Assembly (NCBI RefSeq): GCF_001854325.1
Contig: NZ_CP017754.1
Span: forward strand, 1,178,001-1,242,000
Length of the DNA stretch: 64,000 nucleotides
Reading direction: 5' to 3'
From: Cupriavidus malaysiensis
GTDB lineage: Bacteria > Pseudomonadota > Gammaproteobacteria > Burkholderiales > Burkholderiaceae
The notes beneath the pieces are model-generated. The model saw only the letters and a list, made by a program, of their open reading frames with translations. It was not told the DNA's origin and did no database searches. Positions 24,828-33,063 of this stretch are shown here, in pieces (the stretch's first letter is position 1; every line of letters starts with the position of its first letter). Made by a program: the position numbers and the translations under genes.

Positions 24828-26491
24828 GGCTTCTCCGTCTTGCCGCGCAACAGCGCTTCGGGGTGGCGTTCGAGATAGTCGGTCAGCGCGCGCAGCGAGG
24901 CGGCGGTGCGCGTCAGCTCCTGCAGCATGCGGCGCGTGTCCTGCTGCAGCGGTGCGTCCGCAGCCAGCGTGCCGTTGGCCGCGTTCAGCGTCTTGCGCGC
25001 GTCCTGCAGCGCCGCGGTGACCTGCGGCGCGACGTCGCCGTTGAGCTGGTTCACCAGCTTGTCGGCATTGGCCATCATCCGGTTGAGCGAGGCCATCGTG
25101 GTGCGCAGGTCCTGGCCGATCTGCTCGAACGGGATCTTGTCGATCTTGGCCACGATGTCGCCGAGCTGCGCCTGCAGTTCGTCGAAGGTGCCCGGCGTGG
25201 TGGGCAGCTCGGGCAGCGTGGCGTTGCCGTCGAAGGTGGCCGGGGCCGCCTTCGGGAAGAAGTCGAGCGCCACGTAGAGCTGGCCGGTCAGCAGGTTGCC
25301 GGTGCGCAGCTGCGCGCGCAGGCCGCGCTTGACCAGGCCCTGCACGATGGCGTGGGCGAGCTGCTCGTCGCGCACGTCGCGCTGGCGGAAGCCCATGCGC
25401 GACGGGTAGAACTCCACCACCACCGGCAGGCGGAAGGTCTTTGTCGCGCGCACGTACTCGATGCCGATGGAGCGTACCTGGCCCACCTCCACGCCGCGGA
25501 AGTCGACCGGTGCGCCCGGCGCCAGGCCGCGCACCGACTGGTCGAAGTTCAGCACGGCCAGCGTCGGCGCCAGCTCCTCGGGCTCCTTCATGGCCTCGGT
25601 CTGGTCGGCGGCGAGCAGGAACTGCGTGTTCTCGGCCGCTGCCTCGGTGGCGGGCGAATGCTCCGGCTGCTGGAAGGCCACGCCGCCCAGCAGCACCGTC
25701 ACCAGCGACTGGGTGGACAGTTTCAGGCCGCCCGCATCGAGTTTCAGGTCGACGCCGCTGGCGTGCCAGAAGCGGGTGTCGGCCGTAACCAGCTTGTCAT
25801 AGGGTTTGTTGACGAAGATCCGCAGCGTGATGTCGCGTCCGTTGGGCGCGAGCTGGTAGGCCACCACGTGGCCGACCGGCAGGCGCCGGTAGTAGATCGG
25901 CGAGCCGATCTCCAGGGAGCCGAGGTCGGCGGCGCGCAGCACGAACTGCTTGCCGGAGGAGTCGGAGGTCACCACCGGCGGCGCTTCCAGGCCGGTGAAG
26001 TCGCGCACGTGCTCGTCGGACTTGCCGGCGTCCACGCCGATGTAGGCGCCCGACAGCAGGGTTTCCAGCCCCGATATGCCGCTGATGGCAAAGCGCGGAC
26101 GCACCACCCAGAAACGGGTGTCCTTGACCGCGAAGGACTCGGCGTCCTTGGTCAGCTCGATGATGGCGGCCACGTGCGAGCGGTCGGGGGCCAGCCGTAC
26201 CGATTTCACCAGCCCGATGTCGACCTCCTTGTAGCGTACCGCGGTCTTGCCCGGCGTCAGCCCCACGGCGGTGTGGAAGGTGACGGTGATCTCCGGCCCG
26301 CGCGAGGTGATGGTATGGACCAGCAGGGTGATGCCGACCACCGCCGCCACGATCGGGATCAGCCACACCACCGAGGGCAGCCAGCGCGCGCGGCGCTTGC
26401 GCGCGGGCTCGGGTGGCAGCGGTGGCGATGGGGGAGCAGGAGGGCGGGCGGGCGGGGGAGCGTTGCGGTCCGTTTCTTCAGACATGTTCAT
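24824..26491 (-). CDS. pqiB: Intermembrane lipid transport protein PqiB (MCE domains)
   Basis: 555 aa, the normal PqiB length. After a Pro-rich cytoplasmic tail comes one transmembrane helix (VVWLIPIVAAVVGITLLVH) and three MCE/MlaD domains, recognisable at ITVTFHTAVGLTPGKTAVRYK, SPIYYRRLPVGHVVAYQL and VDFRGVEVGQVRSIGIEY. The C-terminal part is a long helix that forms the needle. It spans the periplasm from the inner membrane to PqiC. Its start overlaps the upstream pqiA gene by 14 bases. Confidence 0.93.
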   Translation of the reverse strand: MNMSEETDRNAPPPARPPAPPSPPLPPEPARKRRARWLPSVVWLIPIVAAVVGITLLVHTITSRGPEITVTFHTAVGLTPGKTAVRYKEVDIGLVKSVRLAPDRSHVAAIIELTKDAESFAVKDTRFWVVRPRFAISGISGLETLLSGAYIGVDAGKSDEHVRDFTGLEAPPVVTSDSSGKQFVLRAADLGSLEIGSPIYYRRLPVGHVVAYQLAPNGRDITLRIFVNKPYDKLVTADTRFWHASGVDLKLDAGGLKLSTQSLVTVLLGGVAFQQPEHSPATEAAAENTQFLLAADQTEAMKEPEELAPTLAVLNFDQSVRGLAPGAPVDFRGVEVGQVRSIGIEYVRATKTFRLPVVVEFYPSRMGFRQRDVRDEQLAHAIVQGLVKRGLRAQLRTGNLLTGQLYVALDFFPKAAPATFDGNATLPELPTTPGTFDELQAQLGDIVAKIDKIPFEQIGQDLRTTMASLNRMMANADKLVNQLNGDVAPQVTAALQDARKTLNAANGTLAADAPLQQDTRRMLQELTRTAASLRALTDYLERHPEALLRGKTEKP

Positions 26492-27233
26492 TTTCCAGCG
26501 AATCCCACAGCAGGCGCGGGTCGAAGCTGAGCGAGGCCAGCATCGTCAGTACCACGACCGAGGCGAAGGCGAGGGCGCCGCCTCCGGGGATGATGGTGGC
26601 AAGCGCACCGGCCCGCACCAGCGAGGCCAGCAGCGCCACCACGAAGACATCGAGCATCGACCAGCGGCCGATCACTTCCACCAGTTCGTACAGCTTGGTC
26701 TGCTGCCGCATGCGCCAGGTGGAGCGGAATTGCACGGACAGCAGCAGGAAGGTGAGGATCGCCATCTTCAGCATCGGCACCACGATGCTGGCCACCAGCA
26801 CCACGCCGGCCAGCAGGTGCGAACCCGACAGCCACAGGTAGACCACGCCGGAGAAGATGGTGTCGCGCTGGGTGCCGAGGATGGTCTGGGTGATCATCAC
26901 CGGCAGCAGGTTGGCCGGGATGTAGAGGATGTAGGCCGACAGCAGGAAGGCCCAGGTGCGCGTCAGGCTGGCCGGCTTGCGCACGTGCAGCGTGGCGCCG
27001 CAGCGCGGGCACGGCTCGCCGGCCAGGCTGGCCGGGCTGACGCCGGCGCAGGCGTGGCAGGACAGCAGCCCCTGCGCGCGCGCTGTCGGCACCTGGGCCA
27101 GCGGCGTGCGCTCGTCGTCATCGGTGATCCCGGCCACCACTTCCGCCGCCAGCGCGCGCGAGCGCTGCAGGCGCGAAGGGCCGGCCGCCGTGCCGCGTTC
27201 CTCCGCGGGGGAGGGCTTGCCTGCTGGTGTCAT
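26478..27233 (-). CDS. pqiA: PqiA-like integral membrane protein (second half of the PqiA unit)
   Basis: 251 aa from ATG 27233. A zinc-ribbon (LSCHACAGVSPASLAGEPCPRCGATLH, two CxxC pairs separated by 16 residues) leads into four hydrophobic segments including YILYIPANLLPVMITQTILG and a conserved GRWSMLDVFVVALL. E. coli PqiA has two such modules in one chain; here each module is its own gene. This start overlaps the upstream pqiA-like gene by 4 bases. It forms the inner-membrane partner of PqiB. Confidence 0.88.
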   Translation of the reverse strand: MTPAGKPSPAEERGTAAGPSRLQRSRALAAEVVAGITDDDERTPLAQVPTARAQGLLSCHACAGVSPASLAGEPCPRCGATLHVRKPASLTRTWAFLLSAYILYIPANLLPVMITQTILGTQRDTIFSGVVYLWLSGSHLLAGVVLVASIVVPMLKMAILTFLLLSVQFRSTWRMRQQTKLYELVEVIGRWSMLDVFVVALLASLVRAGALATIIPGGGALAFASVVVLTMLASLSFDPRLLWDSLENEHV

Positions 27234-27949
27234 GGCGCGGGTGCCTCGTCCAGGTGCTGCCACAGGTCGCGCGGATCGAAGGACAGCAGCGCGGCCAGCA
27301 CCACCACGAGGGCCCCGAAGGACCACAGCGCGACGCCGGGCAGGACCTCGGCCATGCTCGACAGCTTCACCAGCGTGACCAGCACGCCGATCATGAAGAC
27401 CTCGATCATGCCCCACGGCCGGGTCTGGCAGATGCCGCGCACGATGCGCTCGAAGCCGGCCGGCATGCGGTGCCGCGTCATCGGCACCAGCAGGTAGCAC
27501 ATCATCAGCAGTTCGGTGAGCGGAAACAGGATGGTGGTGGCGAAGACCAGGAAGGCGACCAGCTCCATGTGGTCGGCATACAGGGCTTCCACCGCGCCCA
27601 GCAGCGTGGTGTGGGTGCGTACGCCCTGCAGGTCCATCGCCACGATGGGGTAGGCGTTGGAGATGAGGAACAGGATCAGCGCGGTCAGGGTCAGCGGCAG
27701 TTGGCGCCGGTAGGCGCGCCGGCTGTCCTGGTAGAGCGGGCTGCCGCAGCGCAGGCAGCAGGCGCGCTCGCCCGGCGCCAGCGCCGCGCGCTGGTAGAGC
27801 GCATCGCAATAGTGGCAGGCCACCAGCGCGTTGGTGGTGCCGCTGGCCGCGAGTTCGGCGGCAGCCGAAGGCGGCAGCGCGGGTGGCGCGGCGCTCTGCG
27901 GTGGCGCATCGCCCGGCGGTGCGGATGGGGTCGGTGGACGCGGATCCAT
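27230..27949 (-). CDS. pqiA: PqiA-like integral membrane protein (first half of the PqiA unit)
   Basis: 239 aa. A Pro/Ala-rich leader precedes the zinc-ribbon LVACHYCDALYQRAALAPG...CCLRCGSPLY and four transmembrane segments with ISNAYPIVAMDLQG and RPWGMIEVFMIGVLVTLVKL, matching the N-terminal module of PqiA. It lies 8 bp after the AI-2E permease gene, so one transcript probably covers permease, both pqiA genes, pqiB and pqiC. Confidence 0.88.
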   Translation of the reverse strand: MDPRPPTPSAPPGDAPPQSAAPPALPPSAAAELAASGTTNALVACHYCDALYQRAALAPGERACCLRCGSPLYQDSRRAYRRQLPLTLTALILFLISNAYPIVAMDLQGVRTHTTLLGAVEALYADHMELVAFLVFATTILFPLTELLMMCYLLVPMTRHRMPAGFERIVRGICQTRPWGMIEVFMIGVLVTLVKLSSMAEVLPGVALWSFGALVVVLAALLSFDPRDLWQHLDEAPAP

Positions 27950-27957
27950 GGGCGGGC

Positions 27958-29055
27958 TCAGGGCGCTTCCTTGCGCACGGGCGGCGCCTCCGCGGCGGCG
28001 CCCGGCAGTGCCACCGCCTGGCCCACGGTCCAGTCGCGCAGCAGCGCGTACGCCACCGCCAGCACGGTCGGCCCGATGAAGACGCCGAGGAAGCCGAAGG
28101 CGAGGGCGCCGCCCAGCACGCCGAGCATGATCCAGATCAGCGGCATATCGGTGCCCTTGCTGATCAGCAGCGGCTTGATCACGTTATCGGCCATGCCGAC
28201 CACGCCCATGCCCCAGACCACGATGAAGATGGCCCAGCCGACCGAGCCCGCGTGATAGAGCCACAGTGCCGCCGGGATCCACACCAGCGGCGGGCCGACC
28301 GGGATCACGGAGAGGAAGAACGTGACCAGGCCGAGCAGCGCCGGCGTGGGCACGCCCGCGATCCAGAAACCGATGCCGGCGAGCAGGGCCTGCACGAAGG
28401 CGGTGCCGAGCACGCCGTAGACCACGCCCTTGATGGTGTTGCCGGCCAGCGAAAGCAGGTGGTCGGCACGCTCGCCGCCGATGCGGCGCATGCCGGCGCG
28501 CAGCCAGGCCACGGCGAACTCGCCGCCCGTGTAGAAGAAATAGGCCAGCACGATGGACAGGGCCAGCTGTCCCAGGCCGGCGCCGACCGACAGACCGGCG
28601 CCCAGCAGCGCATGGCCCACCGGCGCCAGCAGCTTGCGCACATTGGCCAGCATCTCCGAGTCGGCATGCAACAGCTTGTCCCACGAGGTCTGCAGGTAGC
28701 TGCCCAGGTAGGGCAGGCTGGTCAGCCAGTCGGGAAGCTGCGGCAGGCCGTGTTCCACGTAGCGGTCGACCAGGGCCGACATCTCGTCGATATGGGCGGA
28801 CACGCTCGCACCCGCGTAGACGAAGGGGCCGAGCACCACCACGAAGGCCAGCAGCACGAAGATCAGCGCCGCCACGCCGCGCCGGTTGCCCAGCCAGCGC
28901 GACAGCACCGTGTAGGGATACCAGGAGCTGTAGGCCAGGATGGCGCCCCACAGCAGGGCGGTGGTGAAGGGGGCCAGCACCAGCAGCGAGCCGCCGATCA
29001 GCACGATCAGGGCGAATACGGCGGCGAGCCTTTCGATCAATTGGCCGGAACTCAT
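27958..29055 (-). CDS. AI-2E/PerM-family membrane permease
   Basis: 365 aa. The start at 29055 (MSSGQLIERLAAVFALIVLIGGS) is supported by GGGAGAG upstream and gives the usual family length; a longer frame to 29214 lacks a ribosome site. Seven to eight hydrophobic segments are visible, with family motifs WGAILAYSSWYPYTVLSR and AYFFYTGGEFA, and GPPLVWIPAALWLYHAGSVG near the C-terminus. Members of this family export autoinducer-2, act as antiporters, or have no known substrate. First gene of the pqi operon here, which suggests an envelope role rather than signalling. Confidence 0.85.
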   Translation of the reverse strand: MSSGQLIERLAAVFALIVLIGGSLLVLAPFTTALLWGAILAYSSWYPYTVLSRWLGNRRGVAALIFVLLAFVVVLGPFVYAGASVSAHIDEMSALVDRYVEHGLPQLPDWLTSLPYLGSYLQTSWDKLLHADSEMLANVRKLLAPVGHALLGAGLSVGAGLGQLALSIVLAYFFYTGGEFAVAWLRAGMRRIGGERADHLLSLAGNTIKGVVYGVLGTAFVQALLAGIGFWIAGVPTPALLGLVTFFLSVIPVGPPLVWIPAALWLYHAGSVGWAIFIVVWGMGVVGMADNVIKPLLISKGTDMPLIWIMLGVLGGALAFGFLGVFIGPTVLAVAYALLRDWTVGQAVALPGAAAEAPPVRKEAP

Positions 29056-29509
29056 TGGATGGCTCTCCCTTGCTGCCGGTGTGACGATTGGAACGTAAAT
29101 ATATCGGAAAACCGTTTCTGGTCCGGAAATGATTGCTGCGGTGCACACCGCCGTGCCGCCGGTGCGCGATGGTGGCTCAGACCGCGCCGGCGCCACTTCG
29201 TTCGCGGCCGGCAAGCCATGACGAAAGCCGCGGCGGCCGCGCCCGCTACGCCTGCCGGTGCCCGGCGCGCAAGGCGGCGCCAGCCGCTGCAGAGACCTTG
29301 CCCCCTTGTCCCCTTGTCCATTGTCCGCCCTTCCACGCCGCGGCAGCGCCAGCGTGCTTCCTTATGGCGTAAGCGAAGCTTTTTAGTACCAATATATGGG
29401 AGTCAATATTATATATTGACACTAAAGGAGTGGCCGCCTAGGATGGCAGCACCAAAGGCATGCCGGGCGCCGCCGCGGCAGACATCCACCGCCACTTAGG
29501 AGTGCTCTG
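29056..29509. other. Divergent intergenic region before the acetaldehyde dehydrogenase gene
   Basis: About 450 bp. The 130 bp after the permease start are AT-rich and probably hold its promoter. The 29381-29426 palindrome cluster is described separately. The rest shows no evident gene. Confidence 0.6.
29382..29426. promoter_or_regulatory. Nested AT-rich palindromes upstream of the mhpFE pair
   Basis: A perfect inverted repeat GTCAATAT-TAT-ATATTGAC at 29402-29420 lies inside a larger one: TTTAGTACCAATATAT at 29382-29397 pairs with ATATATTGACACTAAA at 29411-29426 with two mismatches. That gives three CAATAT half-sites about 90 bp before the start of the acetaldehyde dehydrogenase gene, the layout of an operator for a dimeric or tetrameric regulator. 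Confidence 0.65.
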
Positions 29510-30451
29510 ATGACAACAGGAGACAAGGTCAAGGTCGCGATCATCGGCTCGGGCAATATCGGCACCGATCTGATGATCAAGGTGCTGCGCCACGGCCAGC
29601 ATCTGGAAATGGGCGCGATGGTCGGTATCGACCCCGCCTCGGACGGACTGGCGCGCGCCGCGCGCCTGGGCGTTCCCACCACCGCGGAAGGCATCGACGG
29701 CCTGCTGGCCCTGCCGGGCTTCCAGGACATCCGCGTGGTGTTCGACGCCACCTCGGCGGGCGCGCACGAGCACCACAACGCCAGGCTGCAGCAGCACGGC
29801 GTGCGCGTGATCGACCTGACGCCGGCCGCCATCGGCCCCTACGTGATCCCGGCCATCAACCTGGACCAGCAGCTCGACGCGCCCAACATCAACATGGTCA
29901 CCTGCGGCGGCCAGGCCACCATTCCCATCGTGGCGGCGGTGTCGCAGGTGGCGACGGTGCACTACGCCGAGATCGTGGCCTCCATCTCCAGCAAGTCGGC
30001 CGGTCCCGGCACGCGCGCCAACATCGACGAGTTCACCGAGACCACCTCGCGCGCCATCGAGGTGCTGGGCGGCGCCAAGCGCGGCAAGGCCATCATCGTG
30101 CTGAACCCGGCCGAGCCGCCGCTGATCATGCGCGACACCGTGTTCGTGCTGTCCGACCTCACCGAGCAGTCGCGCATCGAAGACAGCGTGCACGCCATGG
30201 TCGAGAAGGTGCAGCGCTACGTGCCCGGCTACCGCCTCAAGCAGGCCGTGCAGTTCGACCGCTTCGACGCGGGCAACGCGCCCAACGTCCCGGGCCTGGG
30301 CCGCGTGGCCGGCCTCAAGACCTCGGTCTTCCTCGAAGTGGAGGGCGCCGCCCACTACCTGCCGGCCTACGCCGGCAACCTCGACATCATGACCTCGGCC
30401 GCGCTGGCCTGCGCCGAGCGCATGGCAGAAACCCAGCTTTGCGCCGCCTGA
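29510..30451 (+). CDS. mhpF: Acetaldehyde dehydrogenase (acetylating)
   Basis: 313 aa, normal for the MhpF/DmpF/BphJ family. NAD-binding [20 protein letters not shown] at the N-terminus; catalytic Cys132 in [36 protein letters not shown] is a further signature. It converts acetaldehyde to acetyl-CoA with NAD and CoA, receiving acetaldehyde through a channel from the aldolase encoded next. It ends 11 bp before the aldolase start. In meta-cleavage operons a 2-oxopent-4-enoate hydratase gene usually precedes it; none is present. Confidence 0.95.
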   Translation: MTTGDKVKVAIIGSGNIGTDLMIKVLRHGQHLEMGAMVGIDPASDGLARAARLGVPTTAEGIDGLLALPGFQDIRVVFDATSAGAHEHHNARLQQHGVRVIDLTPAAIGPYVIPAINLDQQLDAPNINMVTCGGQATIPIVAAVSQVATVHYAEIVASISSKSAGPGTRANIDEFTETTSRAIEVLGGAKRGKAIIVLNPAEPPLIMRDTVFVLSDLTEQSRIEDSVHAMVEKVQRYVPGYRLKQAVQFDRFDAGNAPNVPGLGRVAGLKTSVFLEVEGAAHYLPAYAGNLDIMTSAALACAERMAETQLCAA

Positions 30452-30462
30452 AAGGAGCCGAC

Positions 30463-31470
30463 ATGAGCGACAACAAACTCTATATCTCCGACGTCACGCT
30501 GCGCGACGGCAGCCACGCCATCCGCCACCAGTACAGCGTCGAGCACGTCAAGGCGATCGCCGCGGCGCTGGATGCCGCCGGCGTCGACTCCATCGAAGTC
30601 GCGCACGGCGACGGCCTGTCGGGTGCCAGCTTCAACTACGGCTTCGGCGCCCACACCGACGTGGAGTGGATCAGCGCCGCCGCGCAAAGCGTCAAGCGCG
30701 CCAAGATCGCCACCCTGCTGCTGCCCGGCATCGGCACCGTGCACGACCTGCACGCCGCCTACGACGCCGGCGCGCGCGTGGTGCGCGTGGCCACCCACTG
30801 CACCGAGGCCGACGTCTCGCGCCAGCACATCGAGAGCGCGCGCAAGCTGGGCATGGACACGGTCGGCTTCCTGATGATGAGCCACATGACCACGCCGCAG
30901 AAGCTGGCCGAGCAGGCCAAGCTGATGGAAGGCTACGGCGCCACCTGCATCTACGTGGTGGACTCCGGCGGCGCGCTGACCATGAACGACGCGCGCGACC
31001 GCGTGCGTGCGCTGCGCGACACGCTCAAGGCCGAGACCGAGATCGGCGTGCACGCCCACCACAACCTGAGCCTGGGTGTGGCCAACTCGGTGGTGGCGGT
31101 GGAAGAAGGCGCCAACCGCGTCGACGCCAGCCTGTCGGGCATGGGCGCGGGCGCCGGCAACGCGCCGCTGGAAGTCTTCATCGCCGTGGCCGACCGCATG
31201 GGCTGGAACCACGGCTGCGACGTGCGCGCGCTGATGGACGCTGCCGATGACCTGGTGCGTCCGCTGCAGGACCGCCCGGTGCGGGTGGACCGCGAGACGC
31301 TGGCGCTCGGCTACGCGGGGGTCTACTCGAGCTTCCTGCGCCATGCGGAGACGGCTTCGGCCAAGTACGGTGTGCCTACGGTGGATATTCTGGTGGAACT
31401 GGGCAAGCGGCGCATGGTCGGTGGTCAGGAGGACATGATCGTCGACGTGGCGCTCGATCTGGCGCGCTGA
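30463..31470 (+). CDS. mhpE: 4-hydroxy-2-oxovalerate aldolase
   Basis: 335 aa. I use ATG 30463, preceded by [26 protein letters not shown] holds the catalytic Arg and metal-binding Asp; [15 protein letters not shown] gives the metal-binding histidines; [14 protein letters not shown] is the family loop. It splits 4-hydroxy-2-oxoacids into pyruvate and an aldehyde that is passed to MhpF. The C-terminal region forms the helical domain that contacts the dehydrogenase. The structured repeat island begins 40 bp after its stop codon. Confidence 0.95.
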   Translation: MSDNKLYISDVTLRDGSHAIRHQYSVEHVKAIAAALDAAGVDSIEVAHGDGLSGASFNYGFGAHTDVEWISAAAQSVKRAKIATLLLPGIGTVHDLHAAYDAGARVVRVATHCTEADVSRQHIESARKLGMDTVGFLMMSHMTTPQKLAEQAKLMEGYGATCIYVVDSGGALTMNDARDRVRALRDTLKAETEIGVHAHHNLSLGVANSVVAVEEGANRVDASLSGMGAGAGNAPLEVFIAVADRMGWNHGCDVRALMDAADDLVRPLQDRPVRVDRETLALGYAGVYSSFLRHAETASAKYGVPTVDILVELGKRRMVGGQEDMIVDVALDLAR

Positions 31471-31510
31471 GCAGCGCTGATCGACTTTCCGGTGTCCCGG
31501 TGGCCTGATT

Positions 31511-31951
31511 TGCATTCGTGACTCGGTGCCCCTTGTCGCTTGTCTTCGGGCGGTGTTGGTGTGCGAGTCAACGGCCTGTTTCGACTCCCCTGCGGGGAGC
31601 CGACTCGCTTTCGTGACGCAAGGCTTTTGCGCGTGGATTCGAGTGGTATCGGTCTGTGTGACAACGGCCTGTTTCGACTCCCCCTGCGGGGGAGCCGACC
31701 TACTTTCTTGGTCTTGCCCAAGAAAGTAGGCAAAGAAGGCGCGCCGGGTGCGGCTCAACCCCCCCCTCGCGTGCTGGGGCAAAGAGCGGCCGGGCCCCAA
31801 CTCGGATCGCCTTAAGGCGATCCTCAGACAGGGGGCCCTCTAATCCGCTCTTTGCCCCAGCACGCGAGGCGCCGCACACGGCAGGGAACAGACGCCACGC
31901 CTCGCTTCGCTTCGGGTGGGGGGTGTTCGGCCAGCTTGCTGGCCGAACACC
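31511..31951. repeat. 441-bp structured tandem repeat, unit 1
   Basis: First of three head-to-tail units. Each unit contains in order: two short hairpins at ACTCCCC-TGC-GGGGAGC-like sequences inside a direct repeat (AACGGCCTGTTTCGACTC); a hairpin with 12-bp arms and 6-nt loop (31700-31729, CTACTTTCTTGG/CCAAGAAAGTAG); a 105-bp nested hairpin with perfect 25-bp arms (31765-31789 and 31845-31869) enclosing GGATCGCC-TTAA-GGCGATCC at 31804-31823; and a hairpin with 13-bp arms and 2-nt loop (31923-31950). Open frames through it change between copies, so I do not call genes. Confidence 0.9.
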
Positions 31952-32392
31952 AATGCACGCGTGACTCGATGCTTTGTCGCTTGTCTTCGGGCGGTGTTGG
32001 CGTGCGGGGCAACGGCCTGTCTCGACTCCCCTGCGGGGAGCCGACTCGCTTTCGTGACGCAAGGCTTTTGCGCGTGGATTCGAGTGGTATCGGTCAGTGT
32101 GACAACGGCCTGTTTCGACTCCCCCTGCGGGGGAGCCGACCTACTTTCTTGGTCTTGCCCAAGAAAGTAGGCAAAAGGAGGCGCGCCGGGTGCGGCTTAA
32201 AACCCCCTCGCGTGCTGGGGCAAAGAGCGGCCGGGCCCCAACTCGGATCGCCTTAAGGCGATCCTCAGACAGGGGGCCCTCTAATCCGCTCTTTGCCCCA
32301 GCCCGCGAGGCGCCGCACACGGCAGGGAACAGACGCCGCGCCTCGCTTCGCTTCGGGTGGGCGGTGTTCGGCCAGCTTGCTGGCCGAACACC
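31952..32392. repeat. 441-bp structured tandem repeat, unit 2
   Basis: Near-identical to unit 1 at a fixed offset of 441 bp. The 105-bp nested hairpin is at 32206-32310, with one mismatch in its outer arms where units 1 and 3 pair perfectly. The terminal 13-bp hairpin is at 32364-32391. Confidence 0.9.
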
Positions 32393-32833
32393 AATGCACG
32401 CGTGACTCGATGCCTTGTCGCTTGTCTTCGGGTGGTGTTGGTGTGCGGGGCAATGGCCTGTTTCGACCCCCTGCGGGGAGCCGACTCGCTTTCGTGACGC
32501 AAGGCTTTTGCGCGTGGATTCGAGTGGTATCGGTCAGTGTGACAACGGCCTGTTTCGACTCCCCCTGCGGGGGAGCCGACCTACTTTCTTGGTCTTGCCC
32601 AAGAAAGTAGGCAAAGAAGGCGCGCCGGGTGCGGCTCACCCCCCCTCGCGGGCTGGGGCAAAGAGCGGCCGGGCCCCAACTCGGATCGCCTTAGGGCGAT
32701 CCTCAGACAGGGGGCCCTCTAATCCGCTCTTTGCCCCAGCCCGCGAGGCGCCGCACACGGCAGGGAACAGACGCCACGCCTCGCTTCGCTTCGGGTGGGC
32801 TGTGTTCGGCCAGCTCGCTGGCCGAACACAAGG
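32393..32833. repeat. 441-bp structured tandem repeat, unit 3
   Basis: Third unit, slightly more diverged and a few bases shorter in its middle. The nested hairpin at 32644-32748 again has perfect 25-bp arms, but with a G-C pair where unit 1 has T-A. The inner palindrome loop is TTAG instead of TTAA. The terminal hairpin is at 32802-32829 with loop TC. Confidence 0.9.
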
Positions 32834-32910
32834 CTCAGCCAACCAGGCCGTCACGCAAAAGTGAGCCCGCTCGCAGACCAACGGTTGGCCTTTCCCTCCC
32901 GTGTGCGGCG

Positions 32911-33012
32911 CCTCGCGAATGGGCCCCGGCCGCCGATGAAGCCCGTCCGCTGTCTGAGCGGCCGCAGGCCGCGAGTTCGGACGGGCGCGGCGGCCGGGGC
33001 CCATTCGCGAGG
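32911..33012. repeat. Second type of large nested hairpin
   Basis: Perfect 25-bp arms at 32911-32935 and 32988-33012 enclose a second arm pair GCCCGTCCG (32941-32949) / CGGACGGGC (32978-32986) and an inner GCGGCC-GCA-GGCCGC. The sequence differs from the nested hairpins of the 441-bp units but the size and build are the same, and it is flanked on the right by the same ACTTTCTTTG hairpin family. Confidence 0.85.
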
Positions 33013-33063
33013 GGGGTTCGCCGCACCCGGGTCGCCTTTCTTTGCTTACTTTCTTTGGCGAGA

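Noticed and set aside
31511..32833. Tandem units considered as a CRISPR-like array
   Set aside because: Repeats are 441 bp with no short repeat/unique spacer alternation and no cas genes nearby.
31526..32864. Several 60-150-codon open frames inside the 441-bp repeats
   Set aside because: They run through the hairpin arms on both strands, change start, end and frame between nearly identical units, and have no ribosome sites at consistent places.
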